A stretch of 64,000 bases of DNA from Eubacterium sp. (GTDB lineage: Bacteria > Bacillota > Clostridia > Lachnospirales > Lachnospiraceae). Made by a program: the position numbers and the translations under genes. The notes beneath the pieces are model-generated. The model worked only from the letters and a program-made list of their open reading frames with translations. It was not told the origin of the DNA and made no database searches. The first letter of the stretch is position 1; every line of letters begins with the position of its first letter. Below are positions 12,101 to 19,084 of this stretch, one piece after another. Where the stretch lies: positions 17,322 to 81,321 of the forward strand of contig JAIKXQ010000044.1 in NCBI GenBank assembly GCA_024684035.1, given 5' to 3'.

Positions 12101-15100
12101 TTCTTGTTGAGCTCCACGGTGTAATGGAACAGCGGTTCGTTTTGAGAAGTGTATACGACTTCTCCTTTCTTCGAAAGGAGTTCATTCACCCAGGAATTCT
12201 CCGCAACTGCCTCATTGCTGGTGAAGTCCTTTCCACTGTCCTCGTGAAGAACAAGTACCGCCCGGTTAATTCCCCGGGAACGCACATTTCCTCCCAGATA
12301 CTTGTCATCCCTGCTCACCACCGTGAACACGACGTGTGAGAGATCCCCCGCTGCCTTCTGATTTTTCAGCAATACCACCAGACTGTTCCCGTTCTTCGTG
12401 ATTCCGCTGATACTGCCCTCGGAATCCTCCGGAATGGATGTGAACTCGTAGTCGGTACCCTCGGACAGTTCTTTCTCTGTGCCGGCATTCTCCGGATCCC
12501 TGTACACGATCCGGAAATCATCTTTCATAAAGGTGTGCCCCTCCGGCAGAGTGTCCGTGAGTTCTGCAGTTTTTCCGGTCTGAAGTCTGGTTCCGGGAAT
12601 CAGTTCCCAGGTTACCAGTCCGGTTTTCGGATCCGGCGGGTTCTGTTCACTCAGCTTCTTCGTGAGATACAGCATGTACATCTCTGTTCCGATGTCCGGA
12701 ACCCCGTACTCAACCGACGGTCCGTTTCCACTTCCGTCCGGAAAATAAACCAGCACTGTCGCGCTGTTCTTATACTGGCTTGTATTGGCGAGATCCACAG
12801 TTTCACCGCTGCTACCGGAAGAATTGTCAACCTTGTCATGGTCGATGGAAGTCTCAAAAGTAATGGTATAGGCGTCGCTAAAAGTCTTGTCAAACCGGAT
12901 ATGCAGAGTATCTCCCACGCTTCCGTCCGCCGGATTTCGAAGAGTGCCGTCCCCGGCATCTTCACCGGCCTCATAGGAAATTCCATTGTCATCCGGAGTT
13001 GTACCGACGGGTGTCTCCGCCTCACCTCCCGTAAAAATCCTTCCTTTGGAATAACGCACTGTCGCCGGATCGAGAACCAGGCCTCCCGTCATGGTATCCT
13101 TTACCACACACCGGTACACATTCGACTGGCTGCTGTTCAGGTTGATCGTCCAGCGGATGCGGTCCCCGCCGATCTGTTCTCCACTCTTGGTCAGCCGGAC
13201 TACCGGTATCGTCACGTCTGCCTGATCCCCGTTCTTTTCCTTTGTCTCATCCACAGATTCTCCCCGGATCTGTACGCGGTTGGACATCTTTGTATCCACG
13301 TTCGCATTGCGGTTCGCCTTCTCAATGAGCGAATCCGACGCTTCGGATACAACCGTAAACGTCACCGGCGCAATCAGCTCCGTATCCTCCGGAAACACAT
13401 AATCCATCTGCACGGTGCCATCCGTTTGCGATGTATCAAAAGAAAACGCCGCATCTGCCGTTCCGCTTTCTTCCGTGTAGATCACCTGCTCACCCAGGCT
13501 GACACTTTTGATCACCTGATCATTCTGATTAAAAAAGTCACTCAGCGTCACCCCTGCCAGGGACACGCCGCGGCTGCTGCCGTCCGATCCTGCTATAATC
13601 GTCCAAGTGACTGTCCTGCCATCCGCCTTGTCTATTTTTCCTTCCTTGCTTACTCCGAGAATCTCCTTAGATCTCGGCAGAACCTTGATCTGAATTTTTT
13701 GTCCGTCCGCCATCTCGATGTCATAGAGACGCTCGTTATCCAGACTCCTGATCAGCTCCTGGTTCACCTGAAAAACATAGTCGAGTCGCGCAGAAATATT
13801 GTAGAGATAATTGCTCTTGTTTACCGCGTCCGTAAAGGTGATCCGGACGGTATTCTCTCCGGGAAGCTTGCAGTAGGTCAGAATTTCATTCTTATTGTCA
13901 TCCGTCTTGATCACCGTAGGATTGCTCTGTGTGCCCACAGTTGCCTCATCTACAATCAGAAATTCCGGAAGCTTCAGATCAAAATAATCGCCGCCCATAA
14001 GGGTGCGATTCTCCGGATCGACGATGGAAATCTGAAGTCCGATTCCCACCTTATCCAGCTCATTGATACTCATCCCGGAGGGAAGACTGTAGGTTACAAC
14101 TCCGTCCTTTACTTCTGTCTGGAAATCCTCACCTTTTTCCGGTTTGTCGACATTGTATCCCTTCACCGCATAGAACTCCGCATCCACATTATTCTCGATG
14201 ACGCCGGTTCCTGCAGAATGACTTCCTCCACCCTCCGGTACGGTAATGGCGATCGCCGAAAAACTGTCCAGAGAAAATGCGACATCCGCCTGATAACCGG
14301 TCACATCTACAGAACCCGCAAGTTCCTCACAGATGACATCCGAAGCAGATGCCCCCGTGACCTGCTCGGTGGTGTCGGCGCCGCTTTTTGCCTGTTCCGA
14401 TAGAATCAGGTGAGCCAGCGTCGGCGCAGTCTCTTCTCTCTCCACACATTTGGCCAGATCCGCATCCACAATCTGCATATGAATACTGACGGATCCATTC
14501 TCCGGCTCAAACTCGTACTCATCACCGGTTATATTGCCGTCCTCGTCCTTCGGCGTGACAAAAAAGCCAATGTCATACAGCCAGGTGTTGTCCGCCGTGT
14601 ATGGTCTCTTGCTCTGTATCCCGGCCTTTCCGTTCAGTGCGTCCATATAGGCATCGTAGGAATAACCCGCAGTCCGGTTCGTAATGGGCTGTACACGAAG
14701 AACCGCGTCATCCGGCACTTCCTTTGGATTCTGAAGAACCGCCGTCACAGAAATCCGGCCGTCATTATAGACATACTCCGTCTTGCTGTCTTCTTTTTCT
14801 TTCTCTTTTTTCTCCGCCTTTCCGGAGGGCACGGGTGTAGAACCGAAAACCGGCTTCTTTGTGCCTTCAGACTCCGCTCCGGCGCTATCGGCTGAAATAT
14901 CCCCCCGTTCTTCCTCCGCATTTTCGGCAGATGACGAAGCGGCCGTTGCCGGTTCCTGCTTTTCCTCCTCCGCTTGCGGAATTTCCTCCGGTGGATCCAA
15001 CTCAGGTGTTTCCTCCCTCTCGACAGAGGACGCAACTGTTCCCTCACTCTCTTCCAGAGCCGGAGCCGTCACACTCCCCGCCGTGACCTGTTCCGCATTT

Positions 15101-15288
15101 TCCGAAATCACATCCGCCAGGAGCAGCCTGGCGCCTCCCGTACTGAAAACTGTCTCAAGCAGGAATATAAACGTAAGAAGAAGGACTACTACGCTTTTAT
15201 ACGTATGTGTCCTTCTTGCTCTGATCCGCTTTTCTGCGGCTCTCTGTTCTCTTTTTTCTTTTCTTCCGGTGCCACTTGTGCCCGCCAT
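3154..15288 (-). CDS. Giant cell-wall-anchored CnaB/SpaA-repeat adhesin
   Basis: This single gene encodes 4,044 residues of surface protein. A basic N-terminus and hydrophobic stretch (about 29-58) form the export signal. A Glu/Ser/Ala-rich spacer covers about 60-170. About 550-1380 holds five blocks of 150-180 residues, each with a W-T-I/W-E-L strand and DTLP/DT-P-like loop (near 559, 712, 894, 1057 and 1239), resembling MSCRAMM-type Ig folds. About 17 diverged CnaB/SpaA domains follow (about 1385-3900), with an early Lys strand (VTKI, LTKR, VKKT) and late ETKAPEGY-type Glu motif, the pair that forms isopeptide bonds. A Pro/Thr spacer, the degenerate sorting signal PVQTG (4008-4012), a membrane helix and RRGYKKH close the protein. 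The start follows AGGAGG. No sortase gene is in the window. The ligand is unknown. Confidence 0.93.
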   Translation of the reverse strand: MAGTSGTGRKEKREQRAAEKRIRARRTHTYKSVVVLLLTFIFLLETVFSTGGARLLLADVISENAEQVTAGSVTAPALEESEGTVASSVEREETPELDPPEEIPQAEEEKQEPATAASSSAENAEEERGDISADSAGAESEGTKKPVFGSTPVPSGKAEKKEKEKEDSKTEYVYNDGRISVTAVLQNPKEVPDDAVLRVQPITNRTAGYSYDAYMDALNGKAGIQSKRPYTADNTWLYDIGFFVTPKDEDGNITGDEYEFEPENGSVSIHMQIVDADLAKCVEREETAPTLAHLILSEQAKSGADTTEQVTGASASDVICEELAGSVDVTGYQADVAFSLDSFSAIAITVPEGGGSHSAGTGVIENNVDAEFYAVKGYNVDKPEKGEDFQTEVKDGVVTYSLPSGMSINELDKVGIGLQISIVDPENRTLMGGDYFDLKLPEFLIVDEATVGTQSNPTVIKTDDNKNEILTYCKLPGENTVRITFTDAVNKSNYLYNISARLDYVFQVNQELIRSLDNERLYDIEMADGQKIQIKVLPRSKEILGVSKEGKIDKADGRTVTWTIIAGSDGSSRGVSLAGVTLSDFFNQNDQVIKSVSLGEQVIYTEESGTADAAFSFDTSQTDGTVQMDYVFPEDTELIAPVTFTVVSEASDSLIEKANRNANVDTKMSNRVQIRGESVDETKEKNGDQADVTIPVVRLTKSGEQIGGDRIRWTINLNSSQSNVYRCVVKDTMTGGLVLDPATVRYSKGRIFTGGEAETPVGTTPDDNGISYEAGEDAGDGTLRNPADGSVGDTLHIRFDKTFSDAYTITFETSIDHDKVDNSSGSSGETVDLANTSQYKNSATVLVYFPDGSGNGPSVEYGVPDIGTEMYMLYLTKKLSEQNPPDPKTGLVTWELIPGTRLQTGKTAELTDTLPEGHTFMKDDFRIVYRDPENAGTEKELSEGTDYEFTSIPEDSEGSISGITKNGNSLVVLLKNQKAAGDLSHVVFTVVSRDDKYLGGNVRSRGINRAVLVLHEDSGKDFTSNEAVAENSWVNELLSKKGEVVYTSQNEPLFHYTVELNKNANRLTEVSFTDDFTEDNPEGNALYYTSGGTKYPLLREEYTILGADAEQYKPVLRNSLGSVVAADQAEVKVSNEAGNKKISVNWKADLEESCVLDFYVKINTDLVDFYEKEGFLGSDSSQPEALPVTFGADNTCALHFKPRSGKDTEVTASSKSEAAAVASVLGKKGLYSKEGRTNSWTIDVNPAGMSLSTGSGNPVLRDTVPESQNLQKKTILLYRVDQSSRQNGLTKLFDGSRDAFGTENENQIKVTVKKERSGITNLQVDFPSNAGTNAYRLTYSTVVTKATASDATSNTAGLTWGTAPHTAYVTAKAEAVSSGSATANQFSMMTMTKVDALSVDGTPIPIQFAEYELYTKDEDGAVDEVVDSAWTDKNGQITFVCDTGKKYYIREVAAPEVTDDLGYALDSQEYGPYEPSPGPQDIRPRNAAGTAMRKYFTDERDTSIFKTGSVEVTKIFDKSDPQADYTGVGSAAGYQATFQLLVYPGGKSGKSKVVDRLLGTDEEGVYVYDQKSADSENNAQASLSVVTTGASKANGSGLQESKLVIRNLPWGQYALQETDSQQPGYVKNSKLYYFVVSKATAGEAEVVFEDSESGDNRVTIHNTPTKLTIRKQGAAGNTLTGGADGELAEAEFLLTATDSKNFALSSNVHYPLTDDELSFSLSGSEFGSDGSLTLSGILVSGETYTLKEIKPPAGYTAAAPVTGIKGGDNIEAVMKDARTSFTFKKTDQNGEKVSGATMTLQGRFADAADGSKINSTATAPEVVFSGTGAQQTAVWTTTASKADVTFTGKLIAGEAYTLRESLDNGTGQYTEPKAELRFTVSEDGKKIMLTGDDGTAGNTTAATADQEAADDTLGIGAFVTGGTTVTLRNHRYLAFFSFEKVDNTVKRNGIAGAVFKLESLKSDPQDPSNKVVDQVLENLTTGADGRFDSSSSGLSNVFYGSIPANKKLSKGLPVGTYILTETKAPEGYYSNPELTWEFEITADDDGKNVVKAATPGDVGAGTLVNYIRPVTLKLTKRDVNDSAKVLKDAEYTLYTDRECKTKLDTTNASLLQEKADGTAADPYDNPQVTDENGEIRFDSLPWGTYYLKETKAPKSYRLDGNTYRVVVGKDGVSFGNNSEVSDSRLTRLAENQTENEGGRIRVYEADLNDAITQLYVVKTDQFGKNADGVILTIYEADGTTKIDEFEFKGNQDVKDAPKWNLTGKLSAGGTYIIRETYRDADAEKQYQKPHETGDETALIDAYTVHVSENGSAWELDPLEEGYALTGTGANPEAKNDVALNIDQGSVLGIVNKRIMGTTAILQKAALNRDSAGTGKLYKYLDGAVFALYQEDTQGGRTKFGEFTTGNGYGFLTTSNFEEYRDEEKFTENGGLVAGDYILKEVRAPRGYQINATEYRFSVDSDTDGKVIVIDSKSPEEPITDYRLEDMIPKWPNSYPGTPVIDEPIPGQIRVKKTASDGTSPLEGAVFELYTDKACTTPAEYYDTFDHTNGQKSGGIATNAEGEAVFYGLAWDTIYWVREIEAPAGYSVNNSVQPVKLTAGDYSNSIDLEDPPAGSSTGKKISAGVTETTVIDGDKVKVEAVVEFSDAKTEITIVKDDQNQQLTYEDGVELSIYSADQQNAEGSFEGEPVYSWKAGSRPATGNTSSGSSGNGATGQTGNDSADGGGEENPNARRISGVLTAGNTYVLVEKDNARFCHMDPVTFRLNSEGKIELSSGGNRAGNVSVNEDGDVLTLTNRRIFAEAAFVKTDAENNLKKLGAAKYGLYWAGGLLGGYNVQADTLLQVMVTDENGLLSTAGNITKDTIAESAKLNERQKTLLSRGLLSGHYYFLEMDAPFYYQKSDTKYAFTVDESSDGKVILLGESDGENSSFAKGYVTVKEGQSKEDLEEQIRKMADEKSLYVVDSRLPGCIELDKVRKDHITEHVGDAEYSIFTSRECAERDLATKEGSAFDTEKDFVSRALTDSDGLAEFVNLKWGKYYIKETKAAPGFQIDPYVYEVVVGENTYNSSVSLKGLSEQNGHVLSTWTGEDAIYTFITVQDYANTLTISKLGQVFENQAAGESGTKAQGGAIFRIRLLDQDFNPTDSTTQNLSTDRGSGKILWERQQVGLIQGYAYQLEEVQAPEGYMLISPIRFMIMDDYGTVQLLDQDNRPAREVPITDAEGEEREGASLVARVEQNVKSEGRRTTGSSDSSDENEDTQGGGTRLCDFTIVITNPQQDNRILLTKTDRCFGNPVRDAKYQLFESTDDLGDEIQAGTLSANDSRLNASLDGTGKEIILQTNAEGEAVFTHLTPGKYYYVIEKEASAGYRLDGRIHAVGKFRTGVVNEISYHGETKELHVSDVSISTLKFRKVLQSNEDEEKPSYLPLQGVTFAFYTDENARVPYRISQMTGSEDGHQVTEAGDGGNHEAHGGVTADDDSLRHSEEDCAVPSDLTWTGGLTDNKIGAEARVVTGADGSVRITGLPHTVLYMKEVREDSGDNDRIRQNRTVYEVDLRGREPVITTVQNEPSEEKTLRTVEEDQKTVTEIINRYNYGKISMIKLDREDYLGQSRTEDGEKKESKMTALAGAVYGLYRRTDTILSGSQTLQGVSSGQENGTGAVDGTPSDDGNTGGSGGDDESVDDKGNTEVSGGDALTENGIWVQVARAETNSYGRVTFDRLIPGYDYKIQEVDAPAGYRKSGSAFYFSTALQKEDAAVKSSVVVIPDTGAPKDAGSKDSAQTDRTLATDEEGGLLKEGDSYVWLEPQIMLSVSKVDEQGKYLAGAKFEIRDESGTVLAAWTSEKGEKILSGKETASMEVGKTYQLYEVEAPAGYEATEPVSFVAEDKRVGGQELYVQEVARVVNVASTPTPTPVPKTTGSAGETPMVTEPADAKTTPQASKPADATGRPDQAASEDGDEPLVPMTREEVERTIDIDKLPKIDYVPEGGYEIEISNNRYVVFNAKGEAIGLRSPVQTGDSSTVMRDLYILVAVGLILLALVIMRRGYKKH

Positions 15289-15352
15289 ATATATAACCTC
15301 CTGATCGCGAAGAATCGCCCATGATGTCTTTCTAATTTCTTCGCCCTGTTTC

Positions 15353-15381
15353 TCTATAAAAATAAGCTAAAACCTAAGCAA
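15353..15381 (-). promoter_or_regulatory. Candidate promoter of the adhesin gene
   Basis: On the minus strand TTGCTT (15381-15376), a 17-base spacer and TATAGA (15358-15353) lie about 65 bases before the start codon. The -35 sits only 12 bases from the inverted-repeat element that begins at 15394. Confidence 0.6.
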
Positions 15382-15393
15382 AAACCCATATTT

Positions 15394-15613
15394 CGCGGAA
15401 GGCGCCAGAGTCATGCAAAGCGAACACTTGGAAGCGGAGGACGAAGCGCGAGCATAGCGCGGGTGCGTGAGCAATGTCTGAGACCGCTTTGGACATCGCC
15501 CGAAGGGCATAAGACAAAGCGGTTGAGCTTTTTGCGGGAGCACCCCGCAATAAACGGCGGAGCGCTGAGGACGAGAGCGACGTGTTCGCGTGCATGCTCT
15601 GGCGCCTTCCGCG
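15394..15613. repeat. 220-bp element with 34-bp terminal inverted repeats
   Basis: The left end CGCGGAAGGCGCCAGAG, then TCATGCA and GCGAACAC, is repeated inverted at the right end (15582-15613), with a perfect 17-bp outermost arm and small differences inside. The interior has further hairpins: ACCGCTTTG/CAAAGCGGT (15483-15523) capped by GCCCGAAGGGC, and TTGCGGG/CCCGCAA (15534-15552). The GC-rich element has no credible gene. It could be a MITE-like element or a multibranched structured RNA. Confidence 0.7.
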
Positions 15614-15654
15614 TTCTGCATAGTTCAATCGAAAAAGATTATGATATATCGAAA

Positions 15655-15714
15655 CAAAGTCCGCCTCCGGTTCCGCTCCCTAACAGGGATGCAAAAGAAC
15701 CGAAGGCGGACTTG
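15655..15714 (-). terminator. Terminator of the MFS gene
   Basis: CAAAGTCCGCCTCCGGTTC (15655-15673) pairs with GAACCGAAGGCGGACTTG (15697-15714), giving about 18 base pairs with a small inner hairpin. On the minus strand it is followed by a T-rich stretch. It begins 20 bases after the MFS stop codon. Confidence 0.75.
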
Positions 15715-15734
15715 ATTTGATTGGACTTAATTGA

Positions 15735-16901
15735 TTACCCGGACTGTTTCTTTACTTTCATGTGCCCGACCCGGCCAAGTCCGGCAACCGAGAGGATGGC
15801 CAGGATGAAGAAGGCGGCCAGGGCGGCTATTGCCATGCGGATTCCGAACTGATCGGACAGAATGCCCGTGAGCGCCGTGAATATAACTCCGCCGACGCCG
15901 GTGGCCGTAGTAATCATTCCCGTTACGGTGGCTGTACTCTTTCCCGCAAAACCAAAGGAGGTATTCAGTACGCTGGGATAGATTGCTCCGCTGGCCATTC
16001 CCAGGGGGATCGTGAGTATAAGGATCAGCAACTGGCTTGTGGAAAATGCAATGGCGATGGTGAGTATCGGAATGCTGATGCAGCACAGATACAGGATCTG
16101 TCTGGCTTTGGCAGAGAATTTTCCCGCGAGGATTCGGGCAGGAATCATGGCAGCCCAGAATACGGAAAGTACAATCTTGCCGTTTTCTGTGTGCAGCTTT
16201 GTATTCATATAAGTATCGATGAAGAAGGAAAAGCCGTTCTCAAAGCCCACATAGATACACATGATCACGCAGAGCAGCAGGACTCCGACGATCAGCATCT
16301 TTTCTCTGCCGCCGGCTTCTTGTGACGCCACCACCGGCTGCTCCCGCACAAGGAAGGTCACCACGCGAACGCAGAGAAGAGCAATCAGGGATGTGGCCGC
16401 AAGAAGGATGAAGAGCATCCTCCAGCCGATTCCCATGCTGAGATAGAAGCGAACGATCAAAGGAGATACCAGCGCGCCAAGGGCGTAGAGAGAGGTAATA
16501 TAACCGATCTTCGTCGTTCCGGTCACCGGATAAGCGTCTGCCAGAGCCGCCAGGGAAATAAACTGCAGGGCGCTGGTGGTCAGACCAATCATAAAGATAC
16601 TGAACAGGAATACATAATTCGACGTCCAGAATACGATCAACAGGTTGCTCACCACCTGAATCCCAAGCATCACGAGGATACTGAGCCTTTTTCCCGTCCG
16701 GTCTGCCCAGTGCCCCAGAAGAATCGGCGCCAGCATATCCGCCAGCAGTTCAAAGGACGCGAAGAATCCCATGGACGTATGGGTCAGGTTGTACTCTTTT
16801 CCAATCTCCAAAAGGCTCGCCTGATATCCACCGGATTCAAAACCATTGATAAAAATAATCAGAAACAAAATAACAAACAGTACATCTCTCTTTTTTCTCA
16901 T
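15735..16901 (-). CDS. Major facilitator superfamily transporter
   Basis: This 388-residue membrane protein has about 12 hydrophobic helices in two halves. The loop after the second helix carries the MFS motif A variant GHWADRTGKR, and a weaker version (GILSDQFGIR) occurs in the second half. The ATG at 16901 is chosen because GGGAGGTG sits just upstream; an in-frame ATG seven codons earlier lacks one. The substrate cannot be inferred: no transport partner or catabolic operon is next to it. It has its own terminator and is followed by the adhesin in the same direction. Confidence 0.85.
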   Translation of the reverse strand: MRKKRDVLFVILFLIIFINGFESGGYQASLLEIGKEYNLTHTSMGFFASFELLADMLAPILLGHWADRTGKRLSILVMLGIQVVSNLLIVFWTSNYVFLFSIFMIGLTTSALQFISLAALADAYPVTGTTKIGYITSLYALGALVSPLIVRFYLSMGIGWRMLFILLAATSLIALLCVRVVTFLVREQPVVASQEAGGREKMLIVGVLLLCVIMCIYVGFENGFSFFIDTYMNTKLHTENGKIVLSVFWAAMIPARILAGKFSAKARQILYLCCISIPILTIAIAFSTSQLLILILTIPLGMASGAIYPSVLNTSFGFAGKSTATVTGMITTATGVGGVIFTALTGILSDQFGIRMAIAALAAFFILAILSVAGLGRVGHMKVKKQSG

Positions 16902-17069
16902 AACACCTCCCAGATGCCGCACTTCCGCATGACATCATTTGCTTCTGAACTCGTCAGATCAAAGGTTACCTGTCTTACTGCTTATTCTCTCATTTTGTTA
17001 TTCTATTATTCTATTGGTTTGCTACTCTCCCGCTTCTTCGTTCTACTTTCTACGTATATAATTTCAGAA

Positions 17070-18230
17070 TTAACGTGTACTCTCTTTAACTCTTTTTTTG
17101 TTCCTGTACATCATTTCGTCGGCAATGTCTATCAGCTGCCGGAAGGTATGTCCGTCCTTCAGGCACCGGGCGTAGCCCACGCTGATCGTCAGCGGATAAG
17201 GCAGATTTTCCCCTGCCGCTTTCTCCTCAACGGCTGCCATAATCATCCTTCCGAACCGCTCCGGATCCATTTCCTCCAGACAACCGATCACGGCGAACTC
17301 ATCTCCTCCGTATCTGGCCACAAAACATCCCGTGCGTCCCGCAATATCACGGAGAGCTTCCGCTGTCAGTACCAGCGCCCGGTCACCTTCCACATGACCG
17401 AAATTGTCGTTGATACTCTTGAAGTCATTCATATCCATCATGAATATGTAATAACTCTTTTCCTCGAAATACCCGGAGATCTCATGGAAATACATCTCCA
17501 GACGGACACGGTTGTTAAGCCCTGTCAGGAAATCGGTATTCAGTCCCCTGTTCTGGAACAAAAGGAAGAGCCACACGATACAACCCAGAAGCACATAAGG
17601 CTTCATCGTCGCCCATGTAAAAAAGAACTCGATCATATAACATACACAGGGAAAAAAGGAGAAGATCATAATGCACCGGTCTTCTTTTCGCGCCACCGGA
17701 TTCTTCTCCACTTTTACCTTTGCAGCGGCAAGTACAAAGAGCATCGGCATGTAAATCCCTGAGATAATCTGAAGGACAAAATAGCATTCTCCGAGTTCTA
17801 TGTAATCCCCACTGTAATAAAGAATCCCGCTGCTGCTCATCGGCAGAAGATGAAGAAGAAAAACCAGCAGCGTCGGCATCATCAGAAGGATTCTGCGAGT
17901 CCTCGTCAGGACGAACTCATACTTCATTCTCGCCATACAGAGAAGGAAAATATTGTAATTACATCCGACCTGAAACATCGCGTACATCACCGCGATCAGA
18001 TACATTCCCCGTCTTCCCCAGTGATGCATATTTGAATCATTGATGTACCAGAGAGTGTCCGTGAGGATGTATAAAATGTAACAGACAATCGCTTTACGAA
18101 AAATCAGCTTCTCCCACTGGGTAACCATCTTCTGGGAAATATTCCAGAATACAAGCATAGCCATAGCGATATAGAAAAATTCCAAGCCGAAATCCCTGAA
18201 ATAATACTGTATTTCCGTCAAGCGTCTCAC
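17070..18230 (-). CDS. Membrane-bound GGDEF diguanylate cyclase
   Basis: The 386-residue protein has six to seven hydrophobic segments over about 15-220 and a C-terminal GGDEF domain (about 225-380). The domain starts FLTGLNNRVRLE and contains the intact catalytic loop ARYGGDEFAVIG and the later ISVGYA strand, so it should make cyclic di-GMP from GTP at the membrane. No RxxD inhibitory site is seen before the GGDEF loop. The annotated start is GTG with GAGAGGCG only a few bases upstream; a TTG three codons in, after GGTGAG, is a real alternative. The sensed signal is unknown. Confidence 0.88.
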   Translation of the reverse strand: MRRLTEIQYYFRDFGLEFFYIAMAMLVFWNISQKMVTQWEKLIFRKAIVCYILYILTDTLWYINDSNMHHWGRRGMYLIAVMYAMFQVGCNYNIFLLCMARMKYEFVLTRTRRILLMMPTLLVFLLHLLPMSSSGILYYSGDYIELGECYFVLQIISGIYMPMLFVLAAAKVKVEKNPVARKEDRCIMIFSFFPCVCYMIEFFFTWATMKPYVLLGCIVWLFLLFQNRGLNTDFLTGLNNRVRLEMYFHEISGYFEEKSYYIFMMDMNDFKSINDNFGHVEGDRALVLTAEALRDIAGRTGCFVARYGGDEFAVIGCLEEMDPERFGRMIMAAVEEKAAGENLPYPLTISVGYARCLKDGHTFRQLIDIADEMMYRNKKRVKESTR

Positions 18231-18271
18231 CGCCTCTCATCTATTCTGGTTTTCTTATCCGCGAACACGCA

Positions 18272-18940
18272 TCACATAACGTCGACGATCTTCTGTCGGA
18301 GAACTTCCCACTTCTGCTGAGCATCGTGTTTCTCCACTGCCTCTGAAGCCCTGTCAAGAACGCTGCTGTCACTGAATACATCTTTCACGGATGCAAAATC
18401 ACTGAACATCAGATTCGCGTTCGTGGAGATCCCTCTCCAGTTTTCGCGGAAGTTTTCTTTCTGTTCATCATCAAGTTTTTCCCAGGCTGTCTTTACAGCG
18501 TCCGCAATCTCCTCTTCGCTTCCGTCATTGTCGGCGGCCCATTCCACAAGGCCGACTGCCGCGGCCGCAGATTTGAGCGCAGAGCCGGCGCTTCCGCCCC
18601 AGCCGACACATTTTTCAAATGCGTCTCCGAGTTTCTCTGTCTCGCTGCCCTCGCTGTCTCCGCTCAGATTCAGTTCGTTCTGTTCAGACACAGATGCTGT
18701 TCTTTCGCTGCTCTCGGAATTCGTGCCCGCCATTTCCGACGACCCGGATGTGCTGTTCCCCGACACGGAAGAAACCGACTCATCCGATGAGCTTTCTTTA
18801 ACCGCTGCCTGATCGGAGGAAGCAGTCACAGAAGAGGAGGACCCTTCATGCATCTTCACTGCATCTTTGGACCAGCTGCACGCCGTCACTCCCACAGTAA
18901 GAATACCTGCCAGTAAAACACAAACGACTTTCTTTTTCAT
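18272..18940 (-). CDS. Serine-rich lipoprotein
   Basis: This 222-residue protein has a lipoprotein signal peptide with lipobox GVTAC (Cys21). A Ser/Glu-rich linker (about 28-90) leads to a C-terminal helical domain (about 95-220) rich in charged residues. It should be anchored on the outer face of the membrane. I do not recognise the C-terminal family. The ATG at 18940 is preferred because AAAGGA lies at normal spacing; the earlier in-frame ATG at 18949 abuts that site. It has its own promoter and ends 41 bases before the GGDEF gene, so the two may be cotranscribed. Confidence 0.75.
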   Translation of the reverse strand: MKKKVVCVLLAGILTVGVTACSWSKDAVKMHEGSSSSVTASSDQAAVKESSSDESVSSVSGNSTSGSSEMAGTNSESSERTASVSEQNELNLSGDSEGSETEKLGDAFEKCVGWGGSAGSALKSAAAAVGLVEWAADNDGSEEEIADAVKTAWEKLDDEQKENFRENWRGISTNANLMFSDFASVKDVFSDSSVLDRASEAVEKHDAQQKWEVLRQKIVDVM

Positions 18941-19037
18941 AACAATCATTCCTTTCTGAACCTTCCCCCGTCACTACATCTGTTATTGCCTTTTCAAAGC
19001 CCCGAAATCATTCCCTCTAATAATTGTTTAAATATTT

Positions 19038-19066
19038 ATATTATGATAGATTCTCTTAAAATTCAA
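19038..19066 (-). promoter_or_regulatory. Candidate promoter of the lipoprotein gene
   Basis: On the minus strand TTGAAT (19066-19061), a 17-base spacer and TAATAT (19043-19038) stand about 100 bases before the lipoprotein start, in the AT-rich gap after the esterase gene. Confidence 0.55.
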
Positions 19067-19084
19067 CTGTCCCGGAATACAGCT

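Noticed and set aside
12535..14403. 622-codon open frame on the + strand, and other long + frames within the adhesin gene (for example 4471-5985)
   Set aside because: They are antisense shadows of a highly biased coding strand; no ribosome-binding site or recognisable domain, and the minus-strand reading is clearly the adhesin.
15367..15720. Three overlapping open frames of about 85 codons in the inverted-repeat element
   Set aside because: They arise from the GC-rich palindromes, have no ribosome-binding sites and no known similarity.
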